From: Gammaproteobacteria bacterium
GTDB taxonomy: Bacteria > Pseudomonadota > Gammaproteobacteria > Pseudomonadales > Azotimanducaceae
Length of the DNA: 32,362 bases
NCBI GenBank assembly: GCA_002728675.1
Contig: PBVL01000094.1
Location: 1 to 32,362, forward strand
Reading direction: 5' to 3'
Positions 25,277 to 32,362 of this stretch are shown one piece after another; position 1 is the first letter of the stretch, and each line of letters begins with the position of its first letter. The notes under the pieces are model-generated. The model saw only the letters and a program-made list of their open reading frames with translations. It had not been told where the DNA came from and ran no database searches. The position numbers were made by a program, and so were the translations under genes.

Positions 25277-26022
25277 AGCTCCATCGGAATCCGGAAGTAC
25301 GTGTCCATGATGTAGTCGCGTTGTTCCAGCAGGGTCGGGTTCATGACGGCGCGGATTGGATCGGGAACCGTCTCGAACCGTGGCCGGACTTTCGGGTGCA
25401 GCGGGCAGCGCTCGGGGGGCATGATCGCGAGCAGGTTGCTGAACGCCGCCCAGTAGAAGTCAACGGCGGACACGGTGTCACCCATCAGGTACCGGCTGCC
25501 GGCAGCGCGCTGCGCCTCGATCATGGCGGTCAGGTGGTTCAGCAGGCTGATGACGCGGCGTTCGGCAGCCTCACCGTCCGCTTCGTTGTAGCCGTACTTC
25601 AACGCAAACGGAGAGGGGGCCTGACCTTCGGCGGGGCGTGCCATGGTGAGGCGATAGTTCCACCCGAGCCCCAGTTCGCCGCAGATCTCGTGCGCGAGCC
25701 CCATGGCCACGATGCGTGCTGCCGGGTCCTCCGGAAGGAGCGGGCGTTCCGGGGCAAGTCGTTCGAGAAGGAACAGGATGTCATTCCAGCGGTTGAGGGG
25801 CGGTTCGTCGTTCCAGGCAACAACCGGACCGCTGTTGGTGCCGGACCACTCGACCAATTCCGGGTTTGCTCCGCCCGGCTCCTGTGGGCCGACAATGTAG
25901 GCGAGTCCCTTGTACTCCATCATTGCTTTCGCTGCCTGGCCCCAGGGGCTCGGCATGCCGCGAACCAGCACCAGCCTGAGGCCGTCGGCGGCGATAGTGT
26001 CGTCAATTGAGTGATAGTCCAT
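25273..26022 (-). CDS. GST-like protein with thioredoxin-fold N-terminus
   Basis: This 249-residue protein begins with a thioredoxin-like domain (LVLVRGMPSPWGQAAKAMMEYKG, then NSGPVVAW with a cis-Pro). A mostly helical domain follows, containing FWAAFSNLL-like packing and a PPERCPLHPKV segment. This is the GST layout, but the normal SNAIL/TRAIL glutathione motif is unusual (NRWNDILFLL), so its ability to bind glutathione is unproven. The ATG at 26022 is chosen over a TTG at 26031. It overlaps the class II aldolase start (TTGA), so the two are translationally coupled. It lies 20 bases downstream of the small repeat protein's stop. The function is unknown. Confidence 0.75.
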   Translation of the reverse strand: MDYHSIDDTIAADGLRLVLVRGMPSPWGQAAKAMMEYKGLAYIVGPQEPGGANPELVEWSGTNSGPVVAWNDEPPLNRWNDILFLLERLAPERPLLPEDPAARIVAMGLAHEICGELGLGWNYRLTMARPAEGQAPSPFALKYGYNEADGEAAERRVISLLNHLTAMIEAQRAAGSRYLMGDTVSAVDFYWAAFSNLLAIMPPERCPLHPKVRPRFETVPDPIRAVMNPTLLEQRDYIMDTYFRIPMEL

Positions 26023-26042
26023 GCGATGCAATCCGTCTGTCG

Positions 26043-26425
26043 CTACTTGATGGTGCCAAGCCTGGCGAGGTCGTCAGCCTGGGGTCGGTGGTTCATATTG
26101 AGGATGGCGGCGGCGATGACGTGACTTGATGCAGTTTGTCGAGCATCGACTGCAGCGTCTTTTTGTCTGCGGCGGTCGGCACGTGGGCGATGCGCGCGAT
26201 GATGCCGGCAAGCGTGCGCTCGTCGTCGGTCGCGCCGGCTTTCTCGGCAACTTTTTCGATCGTTGCCTTGTGTGCGGCAGACGGGAAGTGATTCAGTTCC
26301 GAGAGAATTGCCGCCATCTCGACGGCGGGACTGGCGTGCCCGTTCGCGTTTGCGGCGAACGGAACGGTGATCAGCATGAGCGCCAGCAGTGAGCCGAGCC
26401 GTCCACAGATTCGTGTCATTGTCAT
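26043..26425 (-). pseudogene. Small exported protein of three tandem helical repeats, interrupted by a one-base deletion
   Basis: The reading frame from the ATG at 26425 begins with a clear signal peptide (RLGSLLALMLITVPFAANA) and then encodes two repeats. Near 26120-26127 it runs into a stop, but the shifted frame continues with a third repeat, so adding one base restores a protein of about 127 residues. The three units read AAILSELNHFPSAAHKATIEKV, LAGIIARIAHVPTAADKKTLQSM and AAAILNMNHRPQADDLARLGTI, each spaced about 38-42 residues with a conserved His-x-Pro. A C-terminal ATIEKV-type helix fits a short helical repeat. The protein is likely periplasmic. I know no assigned function. It is transcribed away from the second PhyH gene, which starts 89 bases away. 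Confidence 0.75.
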
Positions 26426-26514
26426 TTTCCGTTGAAGTCGCAATGATTGTGCCCGAGGCCGCGAGGGCGCGCACGCAAGCCGTTGCGACGCGCCGGAACA
26501 GCGAGGAACGATCG

Positions 26515-27381
26515 ATGAGCACAGCGTACTCCCCGACGGAGCTTCCGCAACCAACTGAAGACTGGGATCAGCTTCGGGCCGATCTCGATGAGCACGGCTA
26601 TTGTCTGCTCGCCAACGCGCTCAGCCCTGCACAGGTCGAAACTGTGCGCGGCCGATTGTTGGACCAGGCCGCGGGTGAGATGGCCGACGGCATCGCGTTC
26701 CGGGACGGCGGTCCTGTTGCTGATGACGGCACGCCGCCGCCGAATCAGCGCGTGCTGAACATGCTCGACAAAGGGGAAGAGTTCCATCAGTTGCTCCTGC
26801 ACCCCATCGTGGACGAGGTGGTGTGTCACCTGCTCGGCAATCAGGTGATTTCGTCGAGCGTCACCGCGAACATTGCGAACCCCGGCGGGCAGCCCCAGGC
26901 GCTGCATTCCGACCAGGGGTATGTCGATATTCCCATCACCGATGCGGTCGTCTGCAACACGCTCTGGATGTTGTGTGACTTCACCCCCGAAAACGGCGGC
27001 ACCAACCTCATTCCCGGCAGCCACCACTGGAATCGGTATCCGGATCCGGTCGACGACTACAGCAAGTGCATTGGGCTCGAGGGTCCGGTCGGGACCGCCT
27101 GTGTGTTCGACGGGCGCGTGTGGCACGGAACCGGCCCCAACCGAACGCAGGAGCCACGGATCGGGCTGCTCAACTACTGGTGCCGGCCCTGGCTGCGCCA
27201 GCAGGAGAACATGGCCGCGTCCCTGCGTCCGGAGACGGTTGCCACGATGCCCGAGCGGCTGCTGCAGAGGATTGGTTTCCAGGTGTACGGTTCGCTCGGC
27301 AACATCGATCCCGCGCCCGACCAGCAGGGGCTGCTGGTTGACCCCGGCAAGCCGAGGGTCGGACGCAGAAGCGTCCCCTGA
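26515..27381 (+). CDS. Phytanoyl-CoA dioxygenase (PhyH) family protein, second copy
   Basis: This 288-residue oxygenase is a paralogue of the PhyH protein at 19875. It keeps H131 and D133 in LHSDQGY, the WMLCDFTPENGGTNLIPGSH core, and H204 in RVWHGTG. Its active-site strand is tighter than in the other copy: there are only about 18 residues between the HxD and the next core strand, against 51. The start at 26515 has GAGGAA upstream. Family members hydroxylate diverse small molecules using 2-oxoglutarate and Fe(II). It is followed 21 bases later by the convergent amidohydrolase, and its 3' end overlaps a hairpin. It is divergent from the small repeat protein. The substrate is unknown. Confidence 0.9.
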   Translation: MSTAYSPTELPQPTEDWDQLRADLDEHGYCLLANALSPAQVETVRGRLLDQAAGEMADGIAFRDGGPVADDGTPPPNQRVLNMLDKGEEFHQLLLHPIVDEVVCHLLGNQVISSSVTANIANPGGQPQALHSDQGYVDIPITDAVVCNTLWMLCDFTPENGGTNLIPGSHHWNRYPDPVDDYSKCIGLEGPVGTACVFDGRVWHGTGPNRTQEPRIGLLNYWCRPWLRQQENMAASLRPETVATMPERLLQRIGFQVYGSLGNIDPAPDQQGLLVDPGKPRVGRRSVP

Positions 27382-27384
27382 CCC
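27356..27384. repeat. REP-like hairpin overlapping the end of the second PhyH gene
   Basis: GGGTC and GGACGC pair with GCGTCC and GACCC around an AGAA loop, with a 3-base CCT bulge. This gives an 11-base-pair stem spanning the stop codon (27379-27381). It shares the GGGTCGGAC core with the repeat at 13168-13205. It could be a REP relic and also act as a bidirectional terminator between two convergent genes. Confidence 0.5.
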
Positions 27385-27402
27385 TGGCGTGCTGACTCTT
27401 CG

Positions 27403-28389
27403 TCAGTCCGTGTCCAGGCCGAGCAAGCGGAGCGCGTTGCCGCCGAGGATTGCGCGTCGCTGTGCCTCGTCCAGATCCCCCCTTGCCTCGATGAGTCCGA
27501 CCGGATTGGTTTCGCCCATGTCGTAGGGATGATCCGAGCCCAGCACGATGCGATTGCTGCCGGCAACGTCGAGCAACAACGACAGGGCGGCGTCCGAGTG
27601 GGTGAGGCTGTCGTAGTGGAAGCGCTTGGCCAGTGACGACGGAGGGGTTTGCATGTGCGCCAGCTCAGGGCGGACCGAGGTGCCGTGGTCCCATCGGCCG
27701 CACAACGCCGGTGTCGAGCCGCCGCCGTGCGGCAGGACAATGTCGAGATCGGGGCAGGCGTCCAGGACGCCACCGAAGATGAGCTGGGCTGCGGCTGCCG
27801 CGGTATCCGTCGGGTTGCCGATCAGATTGCTGAGGTAGTACTCGCGCAGACGATCCGCGCCGAGAATGCCCGCCGGATGCAGGAACACGACACCCGAGCG
27901 ACGTTCGATTGCCTTGAATACGGGTGCGAAGTCCGCATCAGACAGCGGGCGCCCGGCGATGTTGGTCTCGATCTCGACCCCCGCCATGCCGCCCTCACCC
28001 AGGATTCGCTCGACCTCGGCCACCGCGAGATCCGGGCTCTGCATCGGCACGATCCCGAGCGGCCGGAAGCGATCGGGGTGTGCCGCCGCCATGCCCTGCA
28101 GATGGTCGTTCACCCGCCGATGCAAGGGTGCTACGGCAGCGCCGTCCAGATTGCTGTGAAACAGCATCGGTGATGGACTGATGGCCGCGAGGTCGACGCG
28201 CATGGCATCCATGGCGGCGAGGATCGTATCGGTGTCGTAGTGATCCGGGTCCATCGGAAAGCGGATGGGACCTATCTGCAGGAACTCGCGTCCTGCCTCC
28301 CGGATCAGCGTCTTGCCCCACGGGTTGCCTTCGGCGAGTTCATCGAGAAAGAACCGGGGGATCATGTGGAAGTGGAAGTCGACGTTCAT
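27403..28389 (-). CDS. ACMSD-like amidohydrolase family protein
   Basis: This 328-residue metal-dependent hydrolase or decarboxylase belongs to the aminocarboxymuconate-semialdehyde decarboxylase group. H6 and H8 of DFHFHM form the metal site, followed by VVFLHPAG with a His, a further LPHGGG loop, and a terminal GSDHPYDMGE Asp. Members decarboxylate or hydrolyse aromatic-ring-derived acids. The ATG at 28389 starts directly at the fold; the frame extends to 28437. It faces the PhyH gene. It may take part in breakdown of an aromatic-derived compound, but this is inference from the family. Confidence 0.88.
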   Translation of the reverse strand: MNVDFHFHMIPRFFLDELAEGNPWGKTLIREAGREFLQIGPIRFPMDPDHYDTDTILAAMDAMRVDLAAISPSPMLFHSNLDGAAVAPLHRRVNDHLQGMAAAHPDRFRPLGIVPMQSPDLAVAEVERILGEGGMAGVEIETNIAGRPLSDADFAPVFKAIERRSGVVFLHPAGILGADRLREYYLSNLIGNPTDTAAAAAQLIFGGVLDACPDLDIVLPHGGGSTPALCGRWDHGTSVRPELAHMQTPPSSLAKRFHYDSLTHSDAALSLLLDVAGSNRIVLGSDHPYDMGETNPVGLIEARGDLDEAQRRAILGGNALRLLGLDTD

Positions 28390-28563
28390 CGCTGCGCTCT
28401 GCAACCGGGAGGGGGCCGCGGGCATGTGTGTCACCAACGCGCGCGGTTTCCCATGTTACCGGGGTTCGGGTGAGTGCACCGAGCGCCTCGGGGATCAGCT
28501 TGCGGATTCCGCGTCCGAGTTGTCCGTGGTGTCCCGGAAAGTCCGAAGATCAGAACGCAGGGT

Positions 28564-28589
28564 TGGGTGATCGTGTCAGCGATCGCCCA
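28564..28589. repeat. Hairpin TGGGTGATCG / CGATCGCCCA
   Basis: Ten bases on each side pair fully if one G-T wobble is allowed, around a 6-base loop TGTCAG. It lies in the long divergent intergenic gap. It has no T-run, so it is not a classic terminator. Confidence 0.5.
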
Positions 28590-28642
28590 CGATCGAGCTT
28601 CTGCGGCTGCCAGTGCATCCCGCCCTCAGGGGACTCTCAAGG

Positions 28643-28678
28643 AGTGTTCCAGGGACTTGCAAGGGACCCTGGAACACT
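28643..28678. repeat. Perfect 12-base-pair REP-like palindrome
   Basis: AGTGTTCCAGGG and CCCTGGAACACT form a perfect 12-base stem around a 12-base spacer, ACTTGCAAGGGA. The spacer itself contains partial repeats of AGGGAC. The structure stands alone in the long intergenic gap and resembles REP-type palindromes or the end of a small mobile element. No transposase is visible in the window. Confidence 0.55.
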
Positions 28679-28897
28679 GTCAGGGGGCTGGAGTTGCGTC
28701 TCTGCCCGCAGGCCATCCATCACGAGTCCATAGTCGATCTTCTCGCCACACCAGCGGGTGACCGCGGTCTTGCTGTCGAGCGTGACCCGGTCGAGATTGA
28801 TCTGACCGATGACCCGCTAGGGTTGGCTGAGATTGCCCGAGCCGCACCAAACGCTCCGCAGCCCCCACAAGCTACGAAACACCCTTATCATTTCGGG

Positions 28898-30454
28898 ATG
28901 CGACGACGTGAGTTCATTGGAGGATTGGGCGCTGCGGCCCTGACGGCAGGGTGCGGACCAGGTGGTGACGCCGGGCCGGCCTCACGGGTGCGTCTGACGA
29001 CCGGCGATATTGAAGGCCGGGTCGTGAACGGCGTTCACCGGTTTCTCGGGATTCCCTATGCCGAGCCGCCGTTCGGCAACAATCGTTTCGTGTTGCCGGT
29101 GCCGCGACGTCCCTGGGACGGCGTTCGACAGGCGTTCGAGTACGGCCCGATCTGCCCCCAGACGGGGGGCGCGTTCAACGGCGATGTGCCGGAGGAAGGT
29201 GAAGACTGTCTGTCGCTCAACGTCTGGACGCCAGATCCCGGGACTTCAGGACTGCCGGTGATGGTCTGGGCGCACGGCGGCGGTCAGGTCAGCGGCACGG
29301 GCGCGAGCCCCTTCTACGATGGCACCCGGTTTGCGAACGATGGTGTTGTCCTCATCACCTGCAATCGCCGTCTGGGCGCCGAGGGGTATCTGTATCTGCC
29401 GGAACACTTCGGTGATGGCGTCGGGCCGGGCAACCTCGGGATCGAAGACCTGATCGAGGTGTTGCGCTGGGTTCAGGGCAACGCGCGCGCGTTCGGCGGC
29501 GACCCGGGCAAGGTGACGTTGTTCGGTGAGTCGGGCGGCGGTGCGGCGACCCAGGCGGTCGTGGCGACACCCGCGGCACGCGGACTGCTCCACAGGGTCA
29601 TTCTCCAGAGTGGCGGTCACTCGGCGCAATACGCGGAGTCCGCAAGTGCGCTCACGGCAACGGCACTGGACGCACTTGGGATCAAGGCGGGTGATCTCGA
29701 CGCGCTCCGGGAGGTGTCGTGGACGCGGTTCGCGGAGATCTACGAGGCGCTGCAGGCGAGCGGCCACGGACGACCGCAGGTGTACATCCCGGTCATCTCG
29801 GAAGCGATGCCGCTGCACCCGGTTGACGCCACATATGCCGCAATTGGCACGGACCTCGATTACCTCATCGGCACCTGCAGGGATGAGTTCCGGCTGTTCG
29901 CGGCGCTGCTCGCGGGGAACGTCGACACGCCTTTTCACCATCGCGTGGACCGCCTGATCGAGGCGGGCGGCGGTGATCGTGCGGCACTGGCGGCGGCGTA
30001 TCGGGCGGAACGCCCGGTCCTCGACGAGGACGATGTCCAAAACGCCCTCATTGGAGACATGTGGTTTCGGGTGCCCGGCATTCGGATTGCGGACGGGCAT
30101 GCGAGTGCCTCAGCTGGCCGCACCTCAGCCGGCCGCACCTACATGTATCGTTTCGACTGGGAATCCCAGACGTTGGGCGCGGCGCATGCGATGGACATTG
30201 CCGTGTTCGGCAACGGCGTGCCGTATGGCGTCCTTGCAGGGCTCCGCTCGACAGAGGTCACCGCGACGCAGATGCGCAAGGCGTGGGTCCGATATGCAGA
30301 GACGGGCGATCCGGGCTGGGCCGCCTACGACACACAGCGGCGTCTGACGATGTCCATCGACGATGAGTTCCGGTTGCTCGAGGATCCGTTCAAGCGCCAG
30401 CGCGAAGCCCTGGGTGAGGTACTCACGATGAACTGGCAGTCCCGGCGCGTCTGA
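28898..30454 (+). CDS. Type-B carboxylesterase, Tat-exported lipoprotein
   Basis: This 518-residue enzyme belongs to the carboxylesterase type B (cholinesterase-like) family. The nucleophile is S212 in LFGESGGGA, the oxyanion segment is MVWAHGGG, and a probable catalytic His lies in GAAHAMD. EDCLSLNVWTP is a family signature. The first 26 residues are unusual: RRREFIGG is a twin-arginine motif, and ALTAGC is a lipobox with the modified Cys, so it is likely exported folded and anchored as a lipoprotein. The ATG at 28898 directly begins this leader; the open frame extends upstream without homology. A 15-base tandem duplication encodes ASAGRTSAGRT near residue 408. It hydrolyses ester bonds, but the substrate is not known. 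Confidence 0.9.
   Translation: MRRREFIGGLGAAALTAGCGPGGDAGPASRVRLTTGDIEGRVVNGVHRFLGIPYAEPPFGNNRFVLPVPRRPWDGVRQAFEYGPICPQTGGAFNGDVPEEGEDCLSLNVWTPDPGTSGLPVMVWAHGGGQVSGTGASPFYDGTRFANDGVVLITCNRRLGAEGYLYLPEHFGDGVGPGNLGIEDLIEVLRWVQGNARAFGGDPGKVTLFGESGGGAATQAVVATPAARGLLHRVILQSGGHSAQYAESASALTATALDALGIKAGDLDALREVSWTRFAEIYEALQASGHGRPQVYIPVISEAMPLHPVDATYAAIGTDLDYLIGTCRDEFRLFAALLAGNVDTPFHHRVDRLIEAGGGDRAALAAAYRAERPVLDEDDVQNALIGDMWFRVPGIRIADGHASASAGRTSAGRTYMYRFDWESQTLGAAHAMDIAVFGNGVPYGVLAGLRSTEVTATQMRKAWVRYAETGDPGWAAYDTQRRLTMSIDDEFRLLEDPFKRQREALGEVLTMNWQSRRV
30108..30137 (+). repeat. 15-base tandem duplication inside the carboxylesterase gene
   Basis: CCTCAGCTGGCCGCA is followed directly by CCTCAGCCGGCCGCA, differing by one base. 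It adds five residues in frame (SAGRT repeated) in a loop before the YMYRFDWES strand. Confidence 0.8.
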
Positions 30455-30466
30455 GCGTCCGGGCGC

Positions 30467-31731
30467 TCACGGCTGCAGGATCAGTGTCAGCTTTGTGGGT
30501 TCCTGAGGCGCGACCAGGGCGTTGAGCACGGTCAGACGCAGCTCGACGCTGGAGGCGCGGGCATCGAGGCCAAGGCTGAGTCGCTTGCTCGAATGAGGTT
30601 CGATGCGTACGGGGCCGGGCTGGCCAATCGTGGACCGACCGGTCACGCCCCCACCCTCGTTGCGTACGACCAACACGGCACTCGACCGGTTTTCGAGTTC
30701 GGCCCATGCGACGCTTCCCGAGCCATACCAGCCGGACTTGCTGACGACGAGACTCGCCTCGAGCAGCGCGGTCATCTCCGCCGTGTGCGCGATCAGGAGT
30801 TCGTCTTGCCAGATCACCGTCCTGCGCTCGAAGAGCGCGCGTTTCACGGCTGCCGGCGTACGATCTTCGGCGAGCACCAGCGTGACCGGTCGGAACCGGC
30901 CTTCGTAGTCCCACGCAATCAGTTCGTGGACGTCGGACGTGCCGATGAGCGCGAGGTTGTGCTTGAGCGCCAACCGGTGCGCGTTGGGGTAGTAGCGGCC
31001 ACCGTTGGCAACTTCGACGCCCGACAGCAGATCAGCCTCAATTGCGTCGCGGTGGAAATCGTTGAGTTCCGCGTTCGGGGTCTCGAAGCTCGGGTGGTTC
31101 CAGAAGACGAAGGCGTCCTGACGCTTGGCTTCCTCGAGTACCTCGCGCGCGGGTCGAGTGCTTGCGGCGCCGATCGGTCGGCAAACGGCGCCCAGAAGTC
31201 GCTGCCTGCTTCGGTGGCTGCGTGCGCACCCGACTGGCCGGCGTCTGCGGCAAAACGTTCGGCTTCTTCACGGGTCGGAAAGCGGTGCTCGGCCTGATAG
31301 GTGTGTGCATCGCGTTGCGCGACGAGTGCGTTGGCATCTTTGACGAATACGGCATTCATGTGGCCGGCCGCGTCACTGCGCGTAATTTCAGCCCCCGGAA
31401 TCACCATCAGGTCGAGACCGGAGCCCGAGCGAGCGGCCTCCTCGTATGCGCGATTGCGGTCCTGGTGCGGAATGTCTTCGATGTGGGGCTGCCATTCGAG
31501 GTGCTCGGTGATCGCGATGCCGTCGATGCCGTCGCGTTCGGCTTCCCTGACGCGGATCGTGGGCCACACGTGACCGTCCGAGAAGACCGAGTGCGTGTGG
31601 AGATCCACCACAACCGTGTGACGGCCCTCGGTGTCGGGAAAGCTGATCTTCTGGCCTTCAGTGGGACGAACGTCGCCGTGACCATGGGCAGTCGACGCGG
31701 CGATAAGAGCAAACGCGGGCAGGAGGCGCAT
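30467..31731 (-). pseudogene. PHP-domain phosphodiesterase of Sb-PDE type, interrupted by a one-base deletion
   Basis: Two overlapping frames together encode an exported PHP-domain protein of about 421 residues. The N-terminal part has a signal peptide (MRLLPAFALIAASTAHG) and DLHTHSVFSDG with metal ligands H45 and H47, then AITEHLEWQPH and IPGAEITR. After the break the second frame continues with AFVFWNHPSF, VEVANGGRYYP and LIGTSDVHELI, which are also PHP metal motifs. These match Sb-PDE family phosphodiesterases, named for a Sphingobium enzyme acting on organophosphate diesters. The break lies at about 31145-31150, in a run of alternating CG, where one added base restores the frame. The C-terminal 150 residues form a beta-rich extra domain. 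It converges with the carboxylesterase 12 bases away and follows the sulfatase by 67 bases, so the sulfatase may be in the same operon. Confidence 0.8.
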
Positions 31732-31798
31732 GGGAGTCTCCATCGGAAAGCGCTCAGCCTACCGCGAGGTCCGTGGCCCTCCAAAAGCGTTGACGTGC

Positions 31799-32362
31799 CT
31801 ACTCAGCCGCGTCCCTGACGGTTTCGTAGAGGGCCGAGCCTTCGAACCATGCCCGGTCGACGGGGCCGGCGTAGGGTTCGTACTCATAGCGGCAAGGCTC
31901 CTCGGTCAGTCGCGGGTCGTTCTCTGCTTCGAGCGTTGCGAGCAAACGAGCTTCCAAGCGGGCTCGGACGTCCGCGTATTCGGGATTGGTCGCCACATTG
32001 GTCATGTAGTGTGTATCGCGCCTGAGGTCGTACAACTCCTCACGCGGACGTTTGCCGAAGGCAAGCTGATACAGCGTTCGACGTCGTCTTCATCCCGGTG
32101 ATGGATTATCCAGGCTTTGGTGGGGCTAGCGTCCATGTCCCTGTACGCGATGCCGACGTCCTCGCTCAGCGCCTTGAAGTCGGGGGCGGGCGTGCTCGGG
32201 TCGTCAAGGCCCTTCGGATCACCCATCGGCCAGCGATCCGGCTCGAAGTTGATGATGTAGATGTATTCTCGCTCGCGGATCGAGCGCTGCGGGTAGGGCA
32301 GGAAGCCCTCACGGGCGTGCGCGATGTGCCGTTCGCGACCCATGACGACGTGATCGCGGGCG
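31799..32362 (-). pseudogene. Sulfamidase-like sulfatase, C-terminal part, with a one-base deletion; N-terminus beyond the right edge
   Basis: The frame open at the right edge reads RDHVVMGRERHIAHAREGF and then YIYIINFEPDRWPMGDP, which is the characteristic C-terminal region of heparan-N-sulfatase-like (SGSH-type) sulfatases. After a missing base at about 32075-32076, the shifted frame continues with LYQLAFGKRPREELYDLRRD, and then MTNVA, as expected for the family. About 188 residues are present. The active-site Cys/Ser for formylglycine formation lies outside the window. Such enzymes hydrolyse sulfate esters or N-sulfate from glycans. It is upstream of the PHP phosphodiesterase on the same strand. 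Confidence 0.8.

Larger units (their letters stand above)
28390..28897. other. 508-base intergenic stretch with two hairpins and no convincing gene
   Basis: The gap separates the divergent amidohydrolase and carboxylesterase genes. Long frames here are continuations of the esterase reading frame or accidental, and none has a ribosome site and domain. It contains two strong inverted repeats (28564-28589 and 28643-28678). The promoters of both flanking genes are expected here, but I cannot place them. Confidence 0.6.

Noticed and set aside
28613-28897. An N-terminal extension of the carboxylesterase reaching upstream to 28613
   Set aside because: The extension crosses a perfect palindrome and has no domain, whereas the ATG at 28898 begins a Tat/lipoprotein leader.
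1-32362. CRISPR array, tRNA or rRNA genes, integrase or prophage
   Set aside because: I saw no regularly spaced repeats, cloverleaf-like sequence, rRNA sequence, or recombinase motifs in any frame.

Overview
The window is about 32 kb of dense, GC-rich bacterial coding sequence. It has no rRNA, tRNA, CRISPR array or complete insertion sequence that I can see. A PEP-CTERM/exosortase-type surface protein, a GFA protein, a YkgJ cysteine-cluster protein, MocR and GPH-family proteins, and many small catabolic families suggest a free-living, heterotrophic proteobacterium, most likely a gammaproteobacterium of the kind found in marine or sediment metagenomes. That assignment is an inference from gene content; no marker gene fixes it.

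Layout. 1-3.5 kb: an acyl-CoA dehydrogenase cut by the left edge, divergent from a methylmalonyl-CoA-epimerase-like VOC protein, then an overlapping run of HipA-like kinase, DUF3037 protein and a solute-binding protein without a signal peptide. 3.5-4.2 kb: a frameshifted PEP-CTERM protein. 4.4-9.1 kb: an N-acyl-D-amino-acid deacylase-type amidohydrolase divergent from an MFS carrier, then an overlapping pair of a class IV aminotransferase and a two-domain ABM-like protein. 9.3-12 kb: a long-form SAICAR synthetase (purC) divergent from a MocR-type regulator, with palindromes and a short direct repeat between them. 12-17.5 kb: an unknown polytopic membrane protein, a GST, a small possibly ParB-like protein, a GFA protein, an amidase and a 3-hydroxyisobutyrate-dehydrogenase-family reductase. 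17.6-21.6 kb: a GPH sugar/cation-type symporter facing a tight three-gene operon of CmcJ/NvfI-family oxygenase, phytanoyl-CoA-dioxygenase-family protein and SDR. 21.7-26 kb: YkgJ and SRPBCC proteins, divergent from a TIM-barrel isomerase-like enzyme, then an alpha/beta hydrolase, a class II aldolase and a GST-like protein. 26-32 kb: a small exported triple-repeat protein (frameshifted), a second PhyH-family enzyme, an ACMSD-like amidohydrolase, a Tat/lipoprotein type-B carboxylesterase, an exported Sb-PDE-type PHP phosphodiesterase (frameshifted) and the end of a sulfamidase-like sulfatase (frameshifted, cut by the right edge).

Functionally this is mostly an accessory catabolic region: importers, hydrolases (amidase, deacylase, esterase, sulfatase, phosphodiesterase), non-heme iron oxygenases, dehydrogenases and glutathione enzymes, arranged in small operons of two to three genes. 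No single known pathway joins them. The best candidates for something poorly described are the HipA-like/DUF3037/cytosolic solute-binding trio, the CmcJ-PhyH-SDR operon with its facing symporter, and the small triple-repeat exported protein.

Four genes are each broken by exactly one missing base, all in the same sense. That pattern looks more like base-dropout errors in the assembly than four independent pseudogenes. REP-like palindromes occur in or beside several intergenic gaps.
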